A DNA stretch of 64,000 nt. Origin: Rhizoctonia solani. Taxonomy: Eukaryota > Basidiomycota > Agaricomycetes > Cantharellales > Ceratobasidiaceae. Below the pieces are notes generated by a model that was given only the letters and a program-made list of their open reading frames with translations, was not told the origin of the DNA and made no database searches. How positions within the stretch are numbered: position 1 is the first letter of the stretch; each line of letters opens with the position of its first letter. The stretch spans positions 2,207,625-2,271,624 of the forward strand of contig NC_057382.1 in NCBI RefSeq assembly GCF_016906535.1, given 5' to 3'. A program made the position numbers and the translations under genes. Shown piece after piece: positions 23,191 to 35,071 of this stretch.

Positions 23191-25607
23191 ATGGCTTGGT
23201 CTAGTGTTTATACATTGGGTTTAGTACTTGTGCTCCTACGTGGGGTGAGTGCAAAGGATCCGCTTAGCATTTCTCAGTCCGAATGGGGCGCGTTCAACGC
23301 AACGCTTGGAGGACGCTTGGGTCGAGGGGTCCCTTTTGCGCGGGATTGCTTTGAGAGCGTTGATTTTGGGGTTGGCCCAACTGCTCCGGGTACCCAGTGC
23401 TCTACTGTTCAAGCCAAGTACCCTGATAATGGTACGTCGCCAAACCTTTGCCATGGATAATTATGTGACTTGCTTTATTCTAGCATTTCGTGCTCAGCTG
23501 TACGGCCCGAGACAAGTAGTATGTTCAATTTACTCAATATTCTGGTACACGCTGCTGATTGCATTTGCCAGACTCAATGGGAAATATGCCAAAAAACGAA
23601 TGAAGGCTGCTTATTGGATTCTAACAATCCAACCAACTCCAGCGCATACTCGCCTCCTGCGGTTTGCCACCAGGGCAGTGTGTCGCCTTACTACGTGAGG
23701 GCATCGTGTACTTTCTTCATTAGTTCTATATCAAAATTAATCCTTTGTGTGCAGGTTGATGTCCGGAATCCAAATCACGCAGTCAAGGCATTTGAGTTTT
23801 CTAAAAGAACTGGCGTACCGATATCAATAAAAAATACAGGGGCAAGTCGCTATGGGGAGCTTGTAATTTCCCTCACTTACCGATACTCTCTAGCACGATT
23901 TTCTGGGGCGGAGTAGTGCCCCTGCAACACTGTCTTTGTGGGTGGGCACCATTTTTATCATATCTTCCCTACACAATTAAATCAGTTAACAATCATTTAT
24001 TAGACCCAGAATATCAAATATGTATGTCATGTATGCGCGAATATTCACAATTGAACTAAGTATCTTGTATAGATCACTTATTCGAGCTCCTTCACCCCCG
24101 AAGGATGCAAAGAAAAGTACAAGGGTGTCCCTACATTGACATATGGGGCAAGTAACAAGAACTCCACCTGAGCGACTGAGACTGATCCGATCCTCCTTTC
24201 AGGCCGGCCAAGACATGGATTCGTTATTCATTTTTGCTGATCAACATAATATAACGTTCATTGGGGGAAGTTGGAGAACAGTAGGCGGCCGGTGGATGGG
24301 CACAGGTGAGACTAAGACCTCTGGAAACATTCTCTGTTCTCTTATATATATCAATAGGGTGGTGGTCACTCGGTCCTGACGAATACTTACGGCCTGGGAG
24401 CCGATCGAGTCGTTCAGTTCAAGGTAGTCACCCCCGATGGCCTTTATCGTACCGCCAACGCCTGTCAGAACAAGGATTTATTTTGGGCTCTGCGGGGCGG
24501 TGGGGGTGGGACTTTTGGCCTGGTATTGGAAGCCACTAGTGAAGTTGCTCCTAAGCCGATACCCACAGTCGTAAGTCTTATGCCTATCAGCTGAGTCTGG
24601 ACGCTACATAACAATTTTCTTCAGAGCTTTTCATGGAGTCTTACTCCCACACCAGAGAACCTAAGGTCATTCATGACTATCCTTGTGGAAAACGCCGTCC
24701 GCTGGTCACAAGAGGGATGGGGAGGATACGTGTATACCCCCGCAGGCATCATTGCGAATCCCCTCCTTAACGCGTCACAAGCAGCACAGAGTCTAAAACC
24801 CATTACTGACTTTTTCAAGAACGTGACGAATGGCGCTGGAGGGGGCGCTGGGAGTGGCGCTCAAGGGCAATGGGCGGAATACTCGACCTTCTTGCCACTT
24901 TTTACGGCAATTGTGTCTGGGTCTGGTATTGTAATCAATTTTTTTCTTTCAGCTATTACCAAGTTATTGATGCATTAAGTTTAGCCGAATCCAAAAAACC
25001 GCGCAATTGCTTCGCGTCTCGTCCCCAGATCCCTTTTCAATCCAGCCAACTCCTCCGCTCTCGTCGAAGCAGCACTTGAAGTGATCACGCGCTCGTCTGG
25101 TACCGCTTCGTTCTATTTCGCTACTCCGTTTTTGTACGACGTCAAAAAAACTCAACAAGGGGACTCGAGCGTTACTCCCGCTTGGCGGGATGCGGTCTGG
25201 CATGCTTTGGTTGATATCGAGTGGCCCTGGGATGGAGGAGCGGAACAGGCAAAAGCGACATATAAAAGGCTAGTTACGCGATGGATCCACTCAGGAAGCT
25301 TACGCCAGGAGGGGCGCATACCAGGTAAGTGATTCCTCCACTGCCACATGTAGGATGAACTCTGAGTCTTGGCTGTAGAATGAGGCGGACGTATACGAGC
25401 CGGATTTTGCGCAGTCATTTTGGGGGTCCAACTATGCTAAGCTCCTTGATATAAAGCATAAGTATGATCCTGACGGTTTATTGGACTGCTGGCATTGTGG
25501 TAGGTTTCTCGCTTAAACTATGTGATGATGGGTCATCGGAATTGATTGCCCCAATTTCAGTTGGATGGAAAGGCAATAAGACGCCGATCGCATCCTGTTA
25601 TCTGTAG
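23191..25607 (+). CDS. Secreted FAD-linked oxidase (BBE-like), copy 1, apparently frameshifted
   Basis: ATG at 23191, stop TAG at 25605-25607, about ten introns. There is a signal peptide ([21 protein letters not shown]), an N-terminal segment shared with the two paralogues ([17 protein letters not shown]), a FAD domain with KNTG+[33 protein letters not shown], and a BBE-type C-terminus ([31 protein letters not shown], ending CYL). One intron (23842-23893) uses a GC donor (GCAAGT). In the exon ending at 25324 the frame fails: paralogue-like sequence resumes in a shifted phase at about 25278 and again at about 25317, with a net shift of one base, so the next exon is reached out of frame. It is either a decaying gene or an assembly error. 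The flavin is probably bound through the His of NTGHD. Confidence 0.8.
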
Positions 25608-25769
25608 CCTCCGAACGAAGTGAATACTCCAAATTTTGGGACACCTTTTCCCATTGTATTTCTGTATATAGGTTTGAGACTACATATCAATGCATGACTT
25701 TTGGATATTTCGCAACCCAACCAGACAATCATAGCACATGCGTTGATTCCCTAACCCTAGATATAATCA

Positions 25770-25796
25770 AACGAATATATTGCGCATATATTCGTT
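25770..25796. repeat. 27-base hairpin
   Basis: AACGAATATAT and ATATATTCGTT are exact reverse complements around TGCGC. It lies 163 bases past the stop of oxidase copy 1 and could affect the transcript 3' end or be incidental. Confidence 0.5.
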
Positions 25797-27798
25797 GGGT
25801 AGTTCTTGCTTATAAGCTCCAGTAGAATTTTAGTGAAAATTCCAACCTCACTCAACAAGCAGGCCAGGACAAGTCCCAAAATTGGGAAATGAATTATTAG
25901 ATCGACCTTTGGACTGAAAGTCAATTGGCCAAGCGGATATGGCTGCTTATCCTAGGCCTTATGGGGATAAATCTTTATGATTCTATCAGACTCTGCCGCT
26001 CATTTCCTGATGATGCCGTAACACAGCTACGGCTGGTCATCACCAGCTTAGTACAAGCTACTAAGGTAGCTCGGTATCCTAATATTCCGACCAAATTCCA
26101 CTCCGCCAGATGTACTGATCCTTGGTCCTTTCAACGACCCATCGGTGCCCAGAGCCCCTCATGACACTGTACTTTAGGCTAGCACTTATTCTGCGCAAAA
26201 TGCAAACCGGTGAGGACATTCGGGCTGCTATACATTAATTGCTCCGAGTCCTGAGCTCTTTCTCCATAGATACTTAGCGAGACACTCACAAATCTCCAAG
26301 AAACGTTGAGCGAGGCTCGAGTTGAGAGCAGTGTCGCGGTACATGCGTCCGGTTGATATAATAAATTATCCTTTACTATCAAAGGGGTGGAATTTAATCA
26401 CTTTCTGTCCCTCTGGACCAGATTCCACTAGCCCCCTGTAATTATCCAGTCGAGAACCAGATATTCATAGTTCCTGCGCTTGAAACTCGATTTGTTAACG
26501 TGATTTCTGTGCGCAGCTATTTGAGCTAAATCGTTAGTCGTAGAGGTGTCCATCCATGAGCTCTGAATATGTGCGTGATATGACCGGATGGTTCATGTTT
26601 TCATTCACATACAGCAGGATTTAAGCTCAAGGCTCAAGTGAAATTTCAAGTCATAATCACGTAATCAGTAAGCATGCAGACCGCCCGTCCTTTCACTCCA
26701 CCACCACCGGCCGTCACCGGATTACCCCTTGCATGCCTAATACCAAGCTCAGATTTATGACCTCACCGCCCAGAAGGGTGGCAAACAGTTGATTCGGTTG
26801 AAGTGTGCACGCTGGCTCTTGGATTCGAGGATCTAGAACTTGACGAATTCCCTCCTTCGATAATACCGGCTTTTCCTTCCGCTAGATTCGCCCGCACAAT
26901 TACCTATCACTAATTCTGCAACTATCGATGACGTCTTTTACGCTATAGATTGTGCATTATTACGGGGAATATAACGAATGTCTTGGCCATCTCTGAAACT
27001 GGTCATACTAACTTGGAGGCTGTCAGCATCTCGGGACGATAGTTTTTCGGCGCTTGGGTTTCTGCTTGGTTCTCACTAGAATCTAGGTTTGGGTAACTTG
27101 GTATAATATCTGGTTAATTGTAATATACTTGAACTTGAATGGTGGCGGCCTTCTACACCCTTTTCAAGGCGCCCTGGATCTTCGATTCATCCCTTGGAAC
27201 GTCATATGATAGAGTATGGAAAACACAGGCAATATAGATCATATTCTTCCTGAATGAATGGTGATATGATGTTAGCGCTACGTCACTGCTAGCAGAAGGT
27301 AGGCTGCCGCGACCCTCTCGGTTCACACGCTAATATTTCTAAATCGGTAGCCGGGGAAAGCAAACAGGAAGTTACCAATCCTAAGCCAAATTTTTGCAGG
27401 CCTCTCTTGTAAGTCTTGCTGATCGCGGAGAATCAGATTACACATAGAATCAACTATCTCTGCCGATTGTTTTCTCAACTTCCATCAGCGCCTCGAAGTT
27501 ACCCCTTGGGTGGGTACCTGCATGACAGTTCCAGCTCGACACCGACACTTGTGAGTAACTTGGAAATACGAAGCTCAATAAGAGTCTCACTGACTATTCA
27601 GGCTGAATGTTTTAGTTGTTTCTCCCGAACAAACCGACCAACAGCCTTTCACTAGATTGATAGCCTAGCTAGCCGGAGTCATTCATTCGGCCGGCTATCG
27701 CTTACATAACACAAGACCTTAATGTCCACGTGCGACACAATTCAACCAAAGGAACCACGCTGTCCGATCGTACCTTGCCGACTTCTCCCCGTGAGGGA

Positions 27799-27806
27799 TA
27801 TAAAAC
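27799..27806 (+). promoter_or_regulatory. TATA box of oxidase copy 2
   Basis: TATAAAAC, 56-63 bases upstream of ATG 27862. Its position argues against the in-frame upstream starts at 27722-27730. Confidence 0.65.
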
Positions 27807-27861
27807 CCGAGCAAGAACCCAAGATGTTCCTGTTTCCGTCTTCTCCCCTCCTCGCTCGACG

Positions 27862-30308
27862 ATGGCTTACCCCGCGGTGTTGGCGGCCTTGGTGGGATTC
27901 GTAGTGGCCAGAAGCCCGTATGATTTACCGGAGTCAGAGTGGGCTTCGTTAAATGCAACGGTTGGAGGACGACTGGGGAGAGGTGTACCATTGGCCAGGG
28001 ATTGTTATGCTCAAGCTGGAGTCAATGTCACGGGGCCGGCGGCAGGGTTAAACTGTGCAACAGTGCAGAGCAAGTATGCGACTGACAGTGAGTGGGCATT
28101 TTGGGCGATAGTGACCGGAGTTAACAAGTCGGATCGGAAGCCTGGAGAGCTGGTATTTACGGGGCTCGGATGGAGGTGCGTTTCTTCCATTTATTCACGT
28201 TGATGGTAGTGCTAACCGGCTTCTAGTTACAATGGGAAACGTGCCAAAAGACGAACCAGGGCTGTTTACTCGACCCCAACAACACCAGCAATGCGACTGC
28301 GTTTTCAGCACCACGAGTGTGCGACCAAGGTAGCATATCTCCGTACTATGTAAGTGCCTTGCAAGAACCACTATCCTTGCGTTGGTTATTTCTTCCACGT
28401 GCCCAGCATCATTCCCACTTCTTCCTCCTGTGCCCCCACCGGCCCTTAATTGTGCACCGTTTCTCACACTACCATTAGATTACAGTCAAGACCGCAGCAG
28501 ACGTAACTCAGGGATTCGCCTTCTCAAAAAGGACGGGCGTGCCGCTTTCAATCAAGAACACCGGCGTGAGTTGGGTTGCTTGTTTCGGCTCACTCGGCTT
28601 TCTGATAGAGTTTCTCTCTTTCTGTGTCGGGTTTGGTTCTGGGATATGATATTTGGTCCCGCTGATAGCATGACTTTACTGGGAGAAGTAGTGCGCCGGG
28701 AACGTTGGCATTTTACGTGAGTTCGAATTCTATATCTTGCCCCCTGAAACAAGTCGGACTTATGACCGCCACTCTTTAGACGAATAATATCAAATATGTA
28801 GGCAGCGCATCTCTGTACTCAGGATTATCAGACTGAACCCGCAAGTAGATAAACTATTCAGCGGCTTTTGTTCCAGAGGGATGTAAACAAGACGGCGCCC
28901 CGGCCTTGACTTATGGCGTAAGTCTGAACCTTCGGCAGCCGCGACTTTCTTCTCATTGTCACTTAGGCTGGACAAGACTTGGAGTCTTTATTCCTTTTTG
29001 CTGACAAGAACAACCTCACGTTTATCGGCGGGAGTACCAGGACTGTTGGTGCCGCTGGAGGTTGGGTCCAGGTCAGTTATCTCTTCTTGTGTAGTCATCA
29101 GCGTTACGCTAATTCATTTACAGGGCGGAGGTCATGGAATCCTTACCAACACATATGGTTTGGGCTCCGATAGGGTTCTTCAGTTCAAGGTCGTAACTCC
29201 TGACGGGCGATCCCGAGTCGCCAATGCTTGCCAAAACCAGGACCTTTTCTGGGCATTACGAGGTGGAGGAGGCGGGACATTTGGCGTTGTGCTGGAAGCG
29301 ACGAGTCAGGTTGTACCTAATCCCGTGGGCACAGTGGTATGTCCTTGCGTTAATTCTTTTGGTAGGATTTATAACGATGTCTGTAGTCCCTTCGATGGCA
29401 ACTTGTCCCCACGCCTGCCAACATTCAAGCCATGTTCAAGATTTTCGTTGAGAACAGCGTTCGATGGTCTCAAGAAGGCTGGGGCGGATTCCTTTACCCT
29501 ACGACTTCCCTCCTTGCCAATCCACGGTTGAACAGAACAGCGGCCGAGGCCAGTCTCAAACCCCTGACCGACTTCTTGAGAGGTGTGCCGGATGGCGCGG
29601 GTGGGAGCGCCGGGAGCGGAGCACAAGTTCAGTGGAGCCAGTATGACAGTTTTTTACCGCTCTTGTCGGCTATTGTAACAGGATCCGCCACTGTGAGTCG
29701 AATCTGGCTGCATAATATTAATGTTCGAATTTTTAACAAGTCACACCAGACCAAGCCCCGAAACTTCGCCATGTCATCCCGCCTAATTCCCCAAACAGCA
29801 TTCTCGAACGCAACCTCACTGCTTGCCGCCATGCTCCAATCGTATCAAACCGCCGGAGGGAGCGTTGCGTACTATATGACTACCCCATTCTCGTACCAAG
29901 TCCCCAACACTGAGCAAGGAAAAACGAGCGTCACCCCAGCGTGGCGAGGGGCCGTGTGGCACGCCATCGCCTCTTCTTCATGGGGCTACGATGCTGGACC
30001 AGACGTTGCCAAACAGGCTTATGTCAGGGTTAACTCGGCGATGAATCCTTTACGGGCGATCACACCGAATAGCGGGGCGTATCACAACGAGGCAGACGTT
30101 TACGAGCCTAATACGTCGCAGTCATTCTGGGGATCGAACTATCCTGCATTGTACGCGATCAAGCAAAAGTATGACCCGGACAAATTACTGGACTGTTGGC
30201 ATTGTGGTAAGTTTTGTTTTACTTTGTTTCCTTGAAGCAAATGCTTATACTTTGTGTTCAGTGGGATGGCAGGGCAAAAGCACACCCATTGCATCATGTT
30301 ATTTCTAG
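27862..30308 (+). CDS. Secreted FAD-linked oxidase (BBE-like), copy 2, intact
   Basis: ATG at 27862 (MAYPAVLAALVGFVVARS, signal peptide), stop at 30306-30308, about ten introns. It has FAD-binding PCMH motifs: SIKNTG+[70 protein letters not shown]. The BBE C-terminus reads [46 protein letters not shown]. This layout fits fungal isoamyl-alcohol-oxidase or carbohydrate-oxidase-like flavoproteins that use O2 and release H2O2. The His of NTGHD is the likely covalent flavin anchor. I saw no broken exon. The substrate cannot be read from the sequence. Confidence 0.88.
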
Positions 30309-30700
30309 AGGACCTGTTTTGGCATAATTGTTCATGTTCGCTACGCTTTTCACGATTCGAATGAATCAATTGATCACTTTGAAATTCAACTACAGCAATG
30401 TCTCAAGTCACAGTCCGAGTTCAAATATACCAGGGAGGGGTATTGCCCTTTTTATCCCGCGCGAGGTCGGAATAGGGTACCATCTACGACTGAGTGAATA
30501 TGGATAAGATTGGGGAGACAAAAGGACCTACGGCGGCAGAGGATTCTGGCTCACATGGTACGCCAGAGCAATCTTGCACTTGAATGCATCTAGCGGTGTG
30601 ACTCTCTTGAGAGTTGAAAGGTGGTAGGCGAATACCGCAGTCTAGGTCAAAACGTCAAGCTGGATAATTCAAAAGTGTAGTCTGGCCTACATCATTTGTT

Positions 30701-31078
30701 CTAGGACGATACTTCATGTCGAAAATCACTCAGCAGGAGCGCGGATATAGTCGGAATGTGCAATAAACTTACGGTAATTGACCCACAGGCACGGAGTCTT
30801 CTTTTAAATTCCCGTCCCCCGACCTCTAGGCCATAACCTCTCGGCACACACGGAACAAGCAAGTTGAGCCCGGTTGCCGGCATCTTCTCCGCACTTTCAA
30901 TGGGCGGTAAAGTCATAGTCTGTAATATAGCCTTCGATTTAAAGTGAAACTTCAAGTTCATGTCACCAGGGGGAATGGTTGAGACATAGATCATGAAGAG
31001 CCCAACGAAACCTAGGAAGACAGAGAGTGTGTAAATCACAATAGGTTTTTCACGAAGGCGGAGCAGAAGAGAAGGCAT
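30701..31078 (-). CDS. Possible small membrane protein (hypothetical)
   Basis: ATG at 31078 opens 125 codons with a predicted N-terminal signal anchor (IVIYTLSVFLGFVGLFMIYV) preceded by basic residues (RLREKP). A good GTAAGT donor on the minus strand at 30772-30767 suggests a first exon 31078-30773, but I could not find the next exon. No family is recognised; it may be a gene fragment or a chance frame. Confidence 0.3.
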   Translation of the reverse strand: MPSLLLRLREKPIVIYTLSVFLGFVGLFMIYVSTIPPGDMNLKFHFKSKAILQTMTLPPIESAEKMPATGLNLLVPCVPRGYGLEVGGREFKRRLRACGSITVSLLHIPTISALLLSDFRHEVSS

Positions 31079-31625
31079 GGTTTTGTATTGCTGATTTGCT
31101 CGAGGTCGTTGTCCAAGTCAGCAAACGATCAATAGGGGCTCGGGTATTTGATCTCCATGGAGCGGGATTTATTTGGCCAAGGAGTACGCAACCAGGTCAC
31201 GTGTACTGAATCGTCTTGGAGTGAATAACTCTGCCCGTGATAATCAGATGCCAAGTCCGTTTGTCCACGCAAGCATGCTCGGCTCTAGTTCCGTATACAC
31301 AAAATCATAGTTCTATTATTACCCCACACTACTTCGATCAGGGAAAGGGCGGCCGCTAGATATACTGGACCAAGTCAGTATGCCCGTACGGAGTAAACCG
31401 AATCCCATCTCCTGCAGTCATACGTTTGTCCTAGGTCTATAAATCGACTATTATGGACTCAGCACCGAGCTGGAGCATCTCGAACACTGGTATGCGGCTG
31501 TATGCCTTCCTAGAACTCCTGACTAATCGATCACCAGACCGATATGCATGTCACGTCTGGTCTTTTGCGTATATTCTTCCGCAAAGAATGCGAACGTTCA
31601 AAGTGCCGACGGCCCGTTGAGGTGG

Positions 31626-31633
31626 TATAAATT
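31626..31633 (+). promoter_or_regulatory. TATA box of the GH43 gene
   Basis: TATAAATT, about 40 bases upstream of the ATG at 31672. It lies inside the longer frame from 31641 upstream and so supports the later start. Confidence 0.6.
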
Positions 31634-31671
31634 ACATTGAATGGTTGCGATGTTGGAACAAGTGGGGCACG

Positions 31672-33343
31672 ATGAAATTATTGAATGTCCTTTCGTTTGT
31701 TGCTTTCTACGCTTTGACCGCGTATGCGTTTACCAACCCTCTCAAGACGAAGGATGGTTCGGACCCTTTTATGGTGAGTGCCCATTGGCATCTTCAGTAG
31801 GATTATTTTTACTGATATTGGCCGTATACCGTAGGTGTACTCAAATGGCTACTATTACCTGACGAGTAGGTCCTTGGACTCTATCCCCCGGGCCGGACTA
31901 ATCAATCTATGATAATAGCGACGTCATGGAGTAATATTCAGATTACTAGAGCAACTGTGAGCTTGCTTACCTTTGCCTGGCACACTCACATGTAATAAAT
32001 CGTTATATCTATATAGTCAATGGCTGGTCTCAAAACCGCGACACCCAAGATCATTTGGTCAGATACAACTGCAAGCCGCTGCTGCAATTTGTGTAGGTTT
32101 CCCTATTCGAGTAAAGTTACTTTTTAGTTGAAATTGGTGTATAGGGGCTCCCGAAATCCACTGGATCACTTCAGAGAATGCGTGGTTTGTGTAAGTAAAC
32201 GGAGGCCATAAATGTCCGGATCAGATTTCTGAAATGATTTTCTGGTAAATAGTTACTATACAGCCGGTACTGCTGGTGTCGAAAATCAGCATATACATGC
32301 TTTGAAGAGTAGCTCGAGTGATCTTTGGGCGTCAGTCTGGTCCTACGCAGGTGCGCTGACTATTATAAGTAAGGTGTTACGCGAATACCAAATAGCCTAT
32401 GCTTAGGACGAGTTACTATTCCAAACAAGGACACCTGGTCCATTGACGCAACAATTCTGAACCACTCTTCGGGATCTTATCTGGTATATTCGGCTTACGA
32501 TTCGACCGTTTTCCAGAGCGACCAATGCATGTATATCGCGTAGGTGTCATGGTTTTCCCGAGGTCGACACACTATTGAACTTGTATGTGCTATCTAGTAA
32601 ACTTAATTCTCCCACTACTGCCGGCAACGCATCTAAGCTCTCGTGCCCAACAAACACATGGGAAAAAATTGTTACTGGTGTCAACGAAGGCCCAGGTAGG
32701 TAAAACCAAGGAGCCGTAGCTTGCGGGTGAACAATAACTTTATTTTACAAGCCGCTCTGTATCACGGTGGGCGTACATGGATCGTATGTGAGTGCTTCAA
32801 TCTGCAGTTTGTAGGATGTATAATTAACCCAGATGTAGATTCAGCGTCTCACTGCTCGGGAACTGGATATGCCCTAGGAAGACTGGAGCTCACGGGTGCC
32901 GATCCACTCTCTACTTTATCTTGGACCAAATACAACGCTGGCCCAATTTTCCAAGCAGCCAATGGGAGCTATGCCGTGAGTAACTTTGATACATGATAAC
33001 ATTAGTATATGATGATCTTTATGCGGATATAGGTTGGGCATAATGGGTTCTTTACTGCGTGAGTGCAAAGCAAGCTAGGTTTGTGAACCTCATCTACTAA
33101 CTTTCTCAAACTGAATCCAGACCTTCGGGCAATATTTACAACGTAAGCCTTGCCACGAAATCTTTCGACTGGTCTTTTTAATTATTTTTAAAATAACAGG
33201 TTTACCATGCCTCGCCATCTTCCGCTGTTACGTGTGACGGAAATCGTCGTACCATGGTCCAGGCTGTCAACTGGAATAGTGATGGGACTCCTAATTTGGG
33301 TAGTCCACGCCCAATCTCGGAGAATATTCCTGAGCCCGCCTGA
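31672..33343 (+). CDS. Secreted GH43 family glycosidase (arabinanase/arabinofuranosidase type)
   Basis: ATG at 31672 gives a signal peptide (MKLLNVLSFVAFYALTAYA) and then a five-bladed propeller enzyme split by about ten short introns. Landmarks: KTKDGSDPFMV (catalytic base Asp), GYYYLTTS, NIQITRATSMAGLKT, LWAPEIHWI, WSIDATILNHSSG (the middle Asp), VNEGPAALYHGGRTW (catalytic acid Glu), SASHCSGTGYALGRLEL, AVGHNGFF, YHASPSSAVTC and RTMVQAVNWNSDGTPN, with the stop at 33341-33343. Conservation of all three acidic residues suggests an active enzyme that releases arabinose from plant arabinan or arabinoxylan. The subfamily is uncertain. No breaks were seen. Confidence 0.9.
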
Positions 33344-33955
33344 GGTCATGTCATCGGATGTATGCATCTGTGATATACTACATGTCACAAGATATATTTT
33401 TGCATGTAGATTCGTGTTCAAAACCACTAGAAGATAAAGGCTGTCTTTACTACGACAATACACCTATCTATATGCACGTTTGTTTGTTTTTTGCGCTCGC
33501 AAGACAGGCCTGAGTACAAAGCAACTGGGCGCACTATCGATCTTTAGTTTTGAACAACGATATTGAGCCGACCATGAATAAATTATATAAGTGACATTCA
33601 CGCTTATTATCGAATGATGAATGACTTAGCCTAATTTCCATCTCATATGAAAAGTCATTCAATAATAATAGCGTACAAGACGGGCTAACCTGAGTGTGGA
33701 AGTAGGTTTGATATTTCTGGTTTACGCACATCAGCCTTCTGAATAGCTTAATAAGTATCGAATATAACATAAATAGCTATGATCGTATAACCTAAAATTC
33801 TCTTCAGTAAACTTGATTTTGGATTACCATATGCATGTGATTTGGCGCACAAAAATATGCTCACGCGAGAGCAGGGTCCAATCTGAAATTGCAGCTGAAG
33901 AGCATTTCAACTGCGTGTCCGGGCAAGTCATACTGTACTACTTCCTACCCCAATC
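33344..33955. other. Intergenic
   Basis: AT-rich, no gene seen. Confidence 0.5.
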
Positions 33956-35071
33956 ATGAGCTGCATTTTTACAAACCCCAACGCTCGTCATCACAAAGTG
34001 CCCGCTGCCACGCATAGATCCAGTCCTGCAGCGTTTCATCGCCGATTTCTACCTGGCTATTCGCCGACTGCACTCATCTCTGTACCAACTATTGCCCAGG
34101 AGTTGAAACTTGGTCATATTCTGGTTAAAGATGAATCCAGCCGGATGGGTCTCCCTGCCTTCAAAATCCTGGGGGCATCGTGGGCCACATTTGTTGTTCT
34201 ATGTGAACGATTTGGACTGGACCCCGACTCGGCGTCATTAGATGTTATCCAAGAACTTTGCAAGAAGGAATCAGTATCTCTTTGGGCCGCAACCGACGGG
34301 AATCACGGGAGAGCGCTGGCCAGAATGGCGTTAGTCATTGGGGCTACGGCTAAGATTTACGTCCCTCGTTTTATCACCGAGCGCTCGAAAGCATTTATTG
34401 CTTCTGAGGGGGCGCAGGTTATCCAAACTCAAGGAGACTATGACGAGGCCGTACGCTTAGCTGCTAGGGAATGTGCGAAGGCAAATTCTCCGTATGCTTT
34501 TCTTGTCCAGGACACCTCGTGGGAGGGTTATGAAGATATCCCGCTACAAACCTCCATTGGGTACTCGACTTTGTTCTCGGAGATAGACCAACAACTCGGT
34601 GAGGCCGGGCTTGGAACGCCTTCCCTTGTCGTCGTACCTGTAGGCGTTGGCTCACTCGCGCATGCAGCTGTGCTCCACTACCGGTCTGATGCGCTCTTTA
34701 CGCCACCCTCGATCCTCACTGTAGAGCCTGAAATTGCCAGTTGCCTCTTGGCTAGCCTTAAGGCCGGAGAAATGGTCACTGTTCCTGGAGGTGAAACAAT
34801 AATGCCAGGGCTTAACTGCAACACGGTCTCTCCCATCGCTTGACCCGACCTTAAAGCATCCGTGGACCTTGCGACAGCGGTCACAGACGCCCAAGCTGAC
34901 CAGGCCGTGCATGACTTGGCAAAACTCGGGATATCTTCGGGGCCATGTGGTGCCGCAACTATCGCCGCCTTGCGCGAAGTTAGGGCGCGACTTCACCAAA
35001 TAGGAGAGAATGATGCAGTCGTCGTGATTAGTTCCGAAGGGAGTCAGGTCTACTTAGATTCATCTGCATAG
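33956..35071 (+). pseudogene. Intronless PLP enzyme, diaminopropionate ammonia-lyase-like, with a premature TGA
   Basis: A single 372-codon frame runs from ATG 33956 to 35071 with one TGA at 34841-34843. The protein has the fold-type II signatures: RMGLPAFKILGASWA with the PLP-binding Lys, WAATDGNHGRALARMA (phosphate/Asn loop), VVVPVGVGSLAHAA (Gly-rich loop) and, after the stop, SSGPCGAATIAAL and VVVISSEGSQ. The stop occupies the place after NTVSPIA where relatives have Trp, so TGG to TGA is likely. It removes the last 75 residues, including part of the cofactor domain. The family degrades diaminopropionate or related amino acids. Every other clear host gene here has introns, so the lack of them is notable. 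Recent loss, readthrough or sequencing error are all possible. Confidence 0.85.

Larger units (their letters stand above)
25608..27861. other. Intergenic between oxidase copies 1 and 2
   Basis: No supported gene. It contains a hairpin at 25770-25796 and the promoter of copy 2. Confidence 0.5.
30309..31671. other. Intergenic with a possible minus-strand small gene
   Basis: Contains the weak membrane-protein call at 30701-31078 and the GH43 promoter. Nothing else is recognised. Confidence 0.45.
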
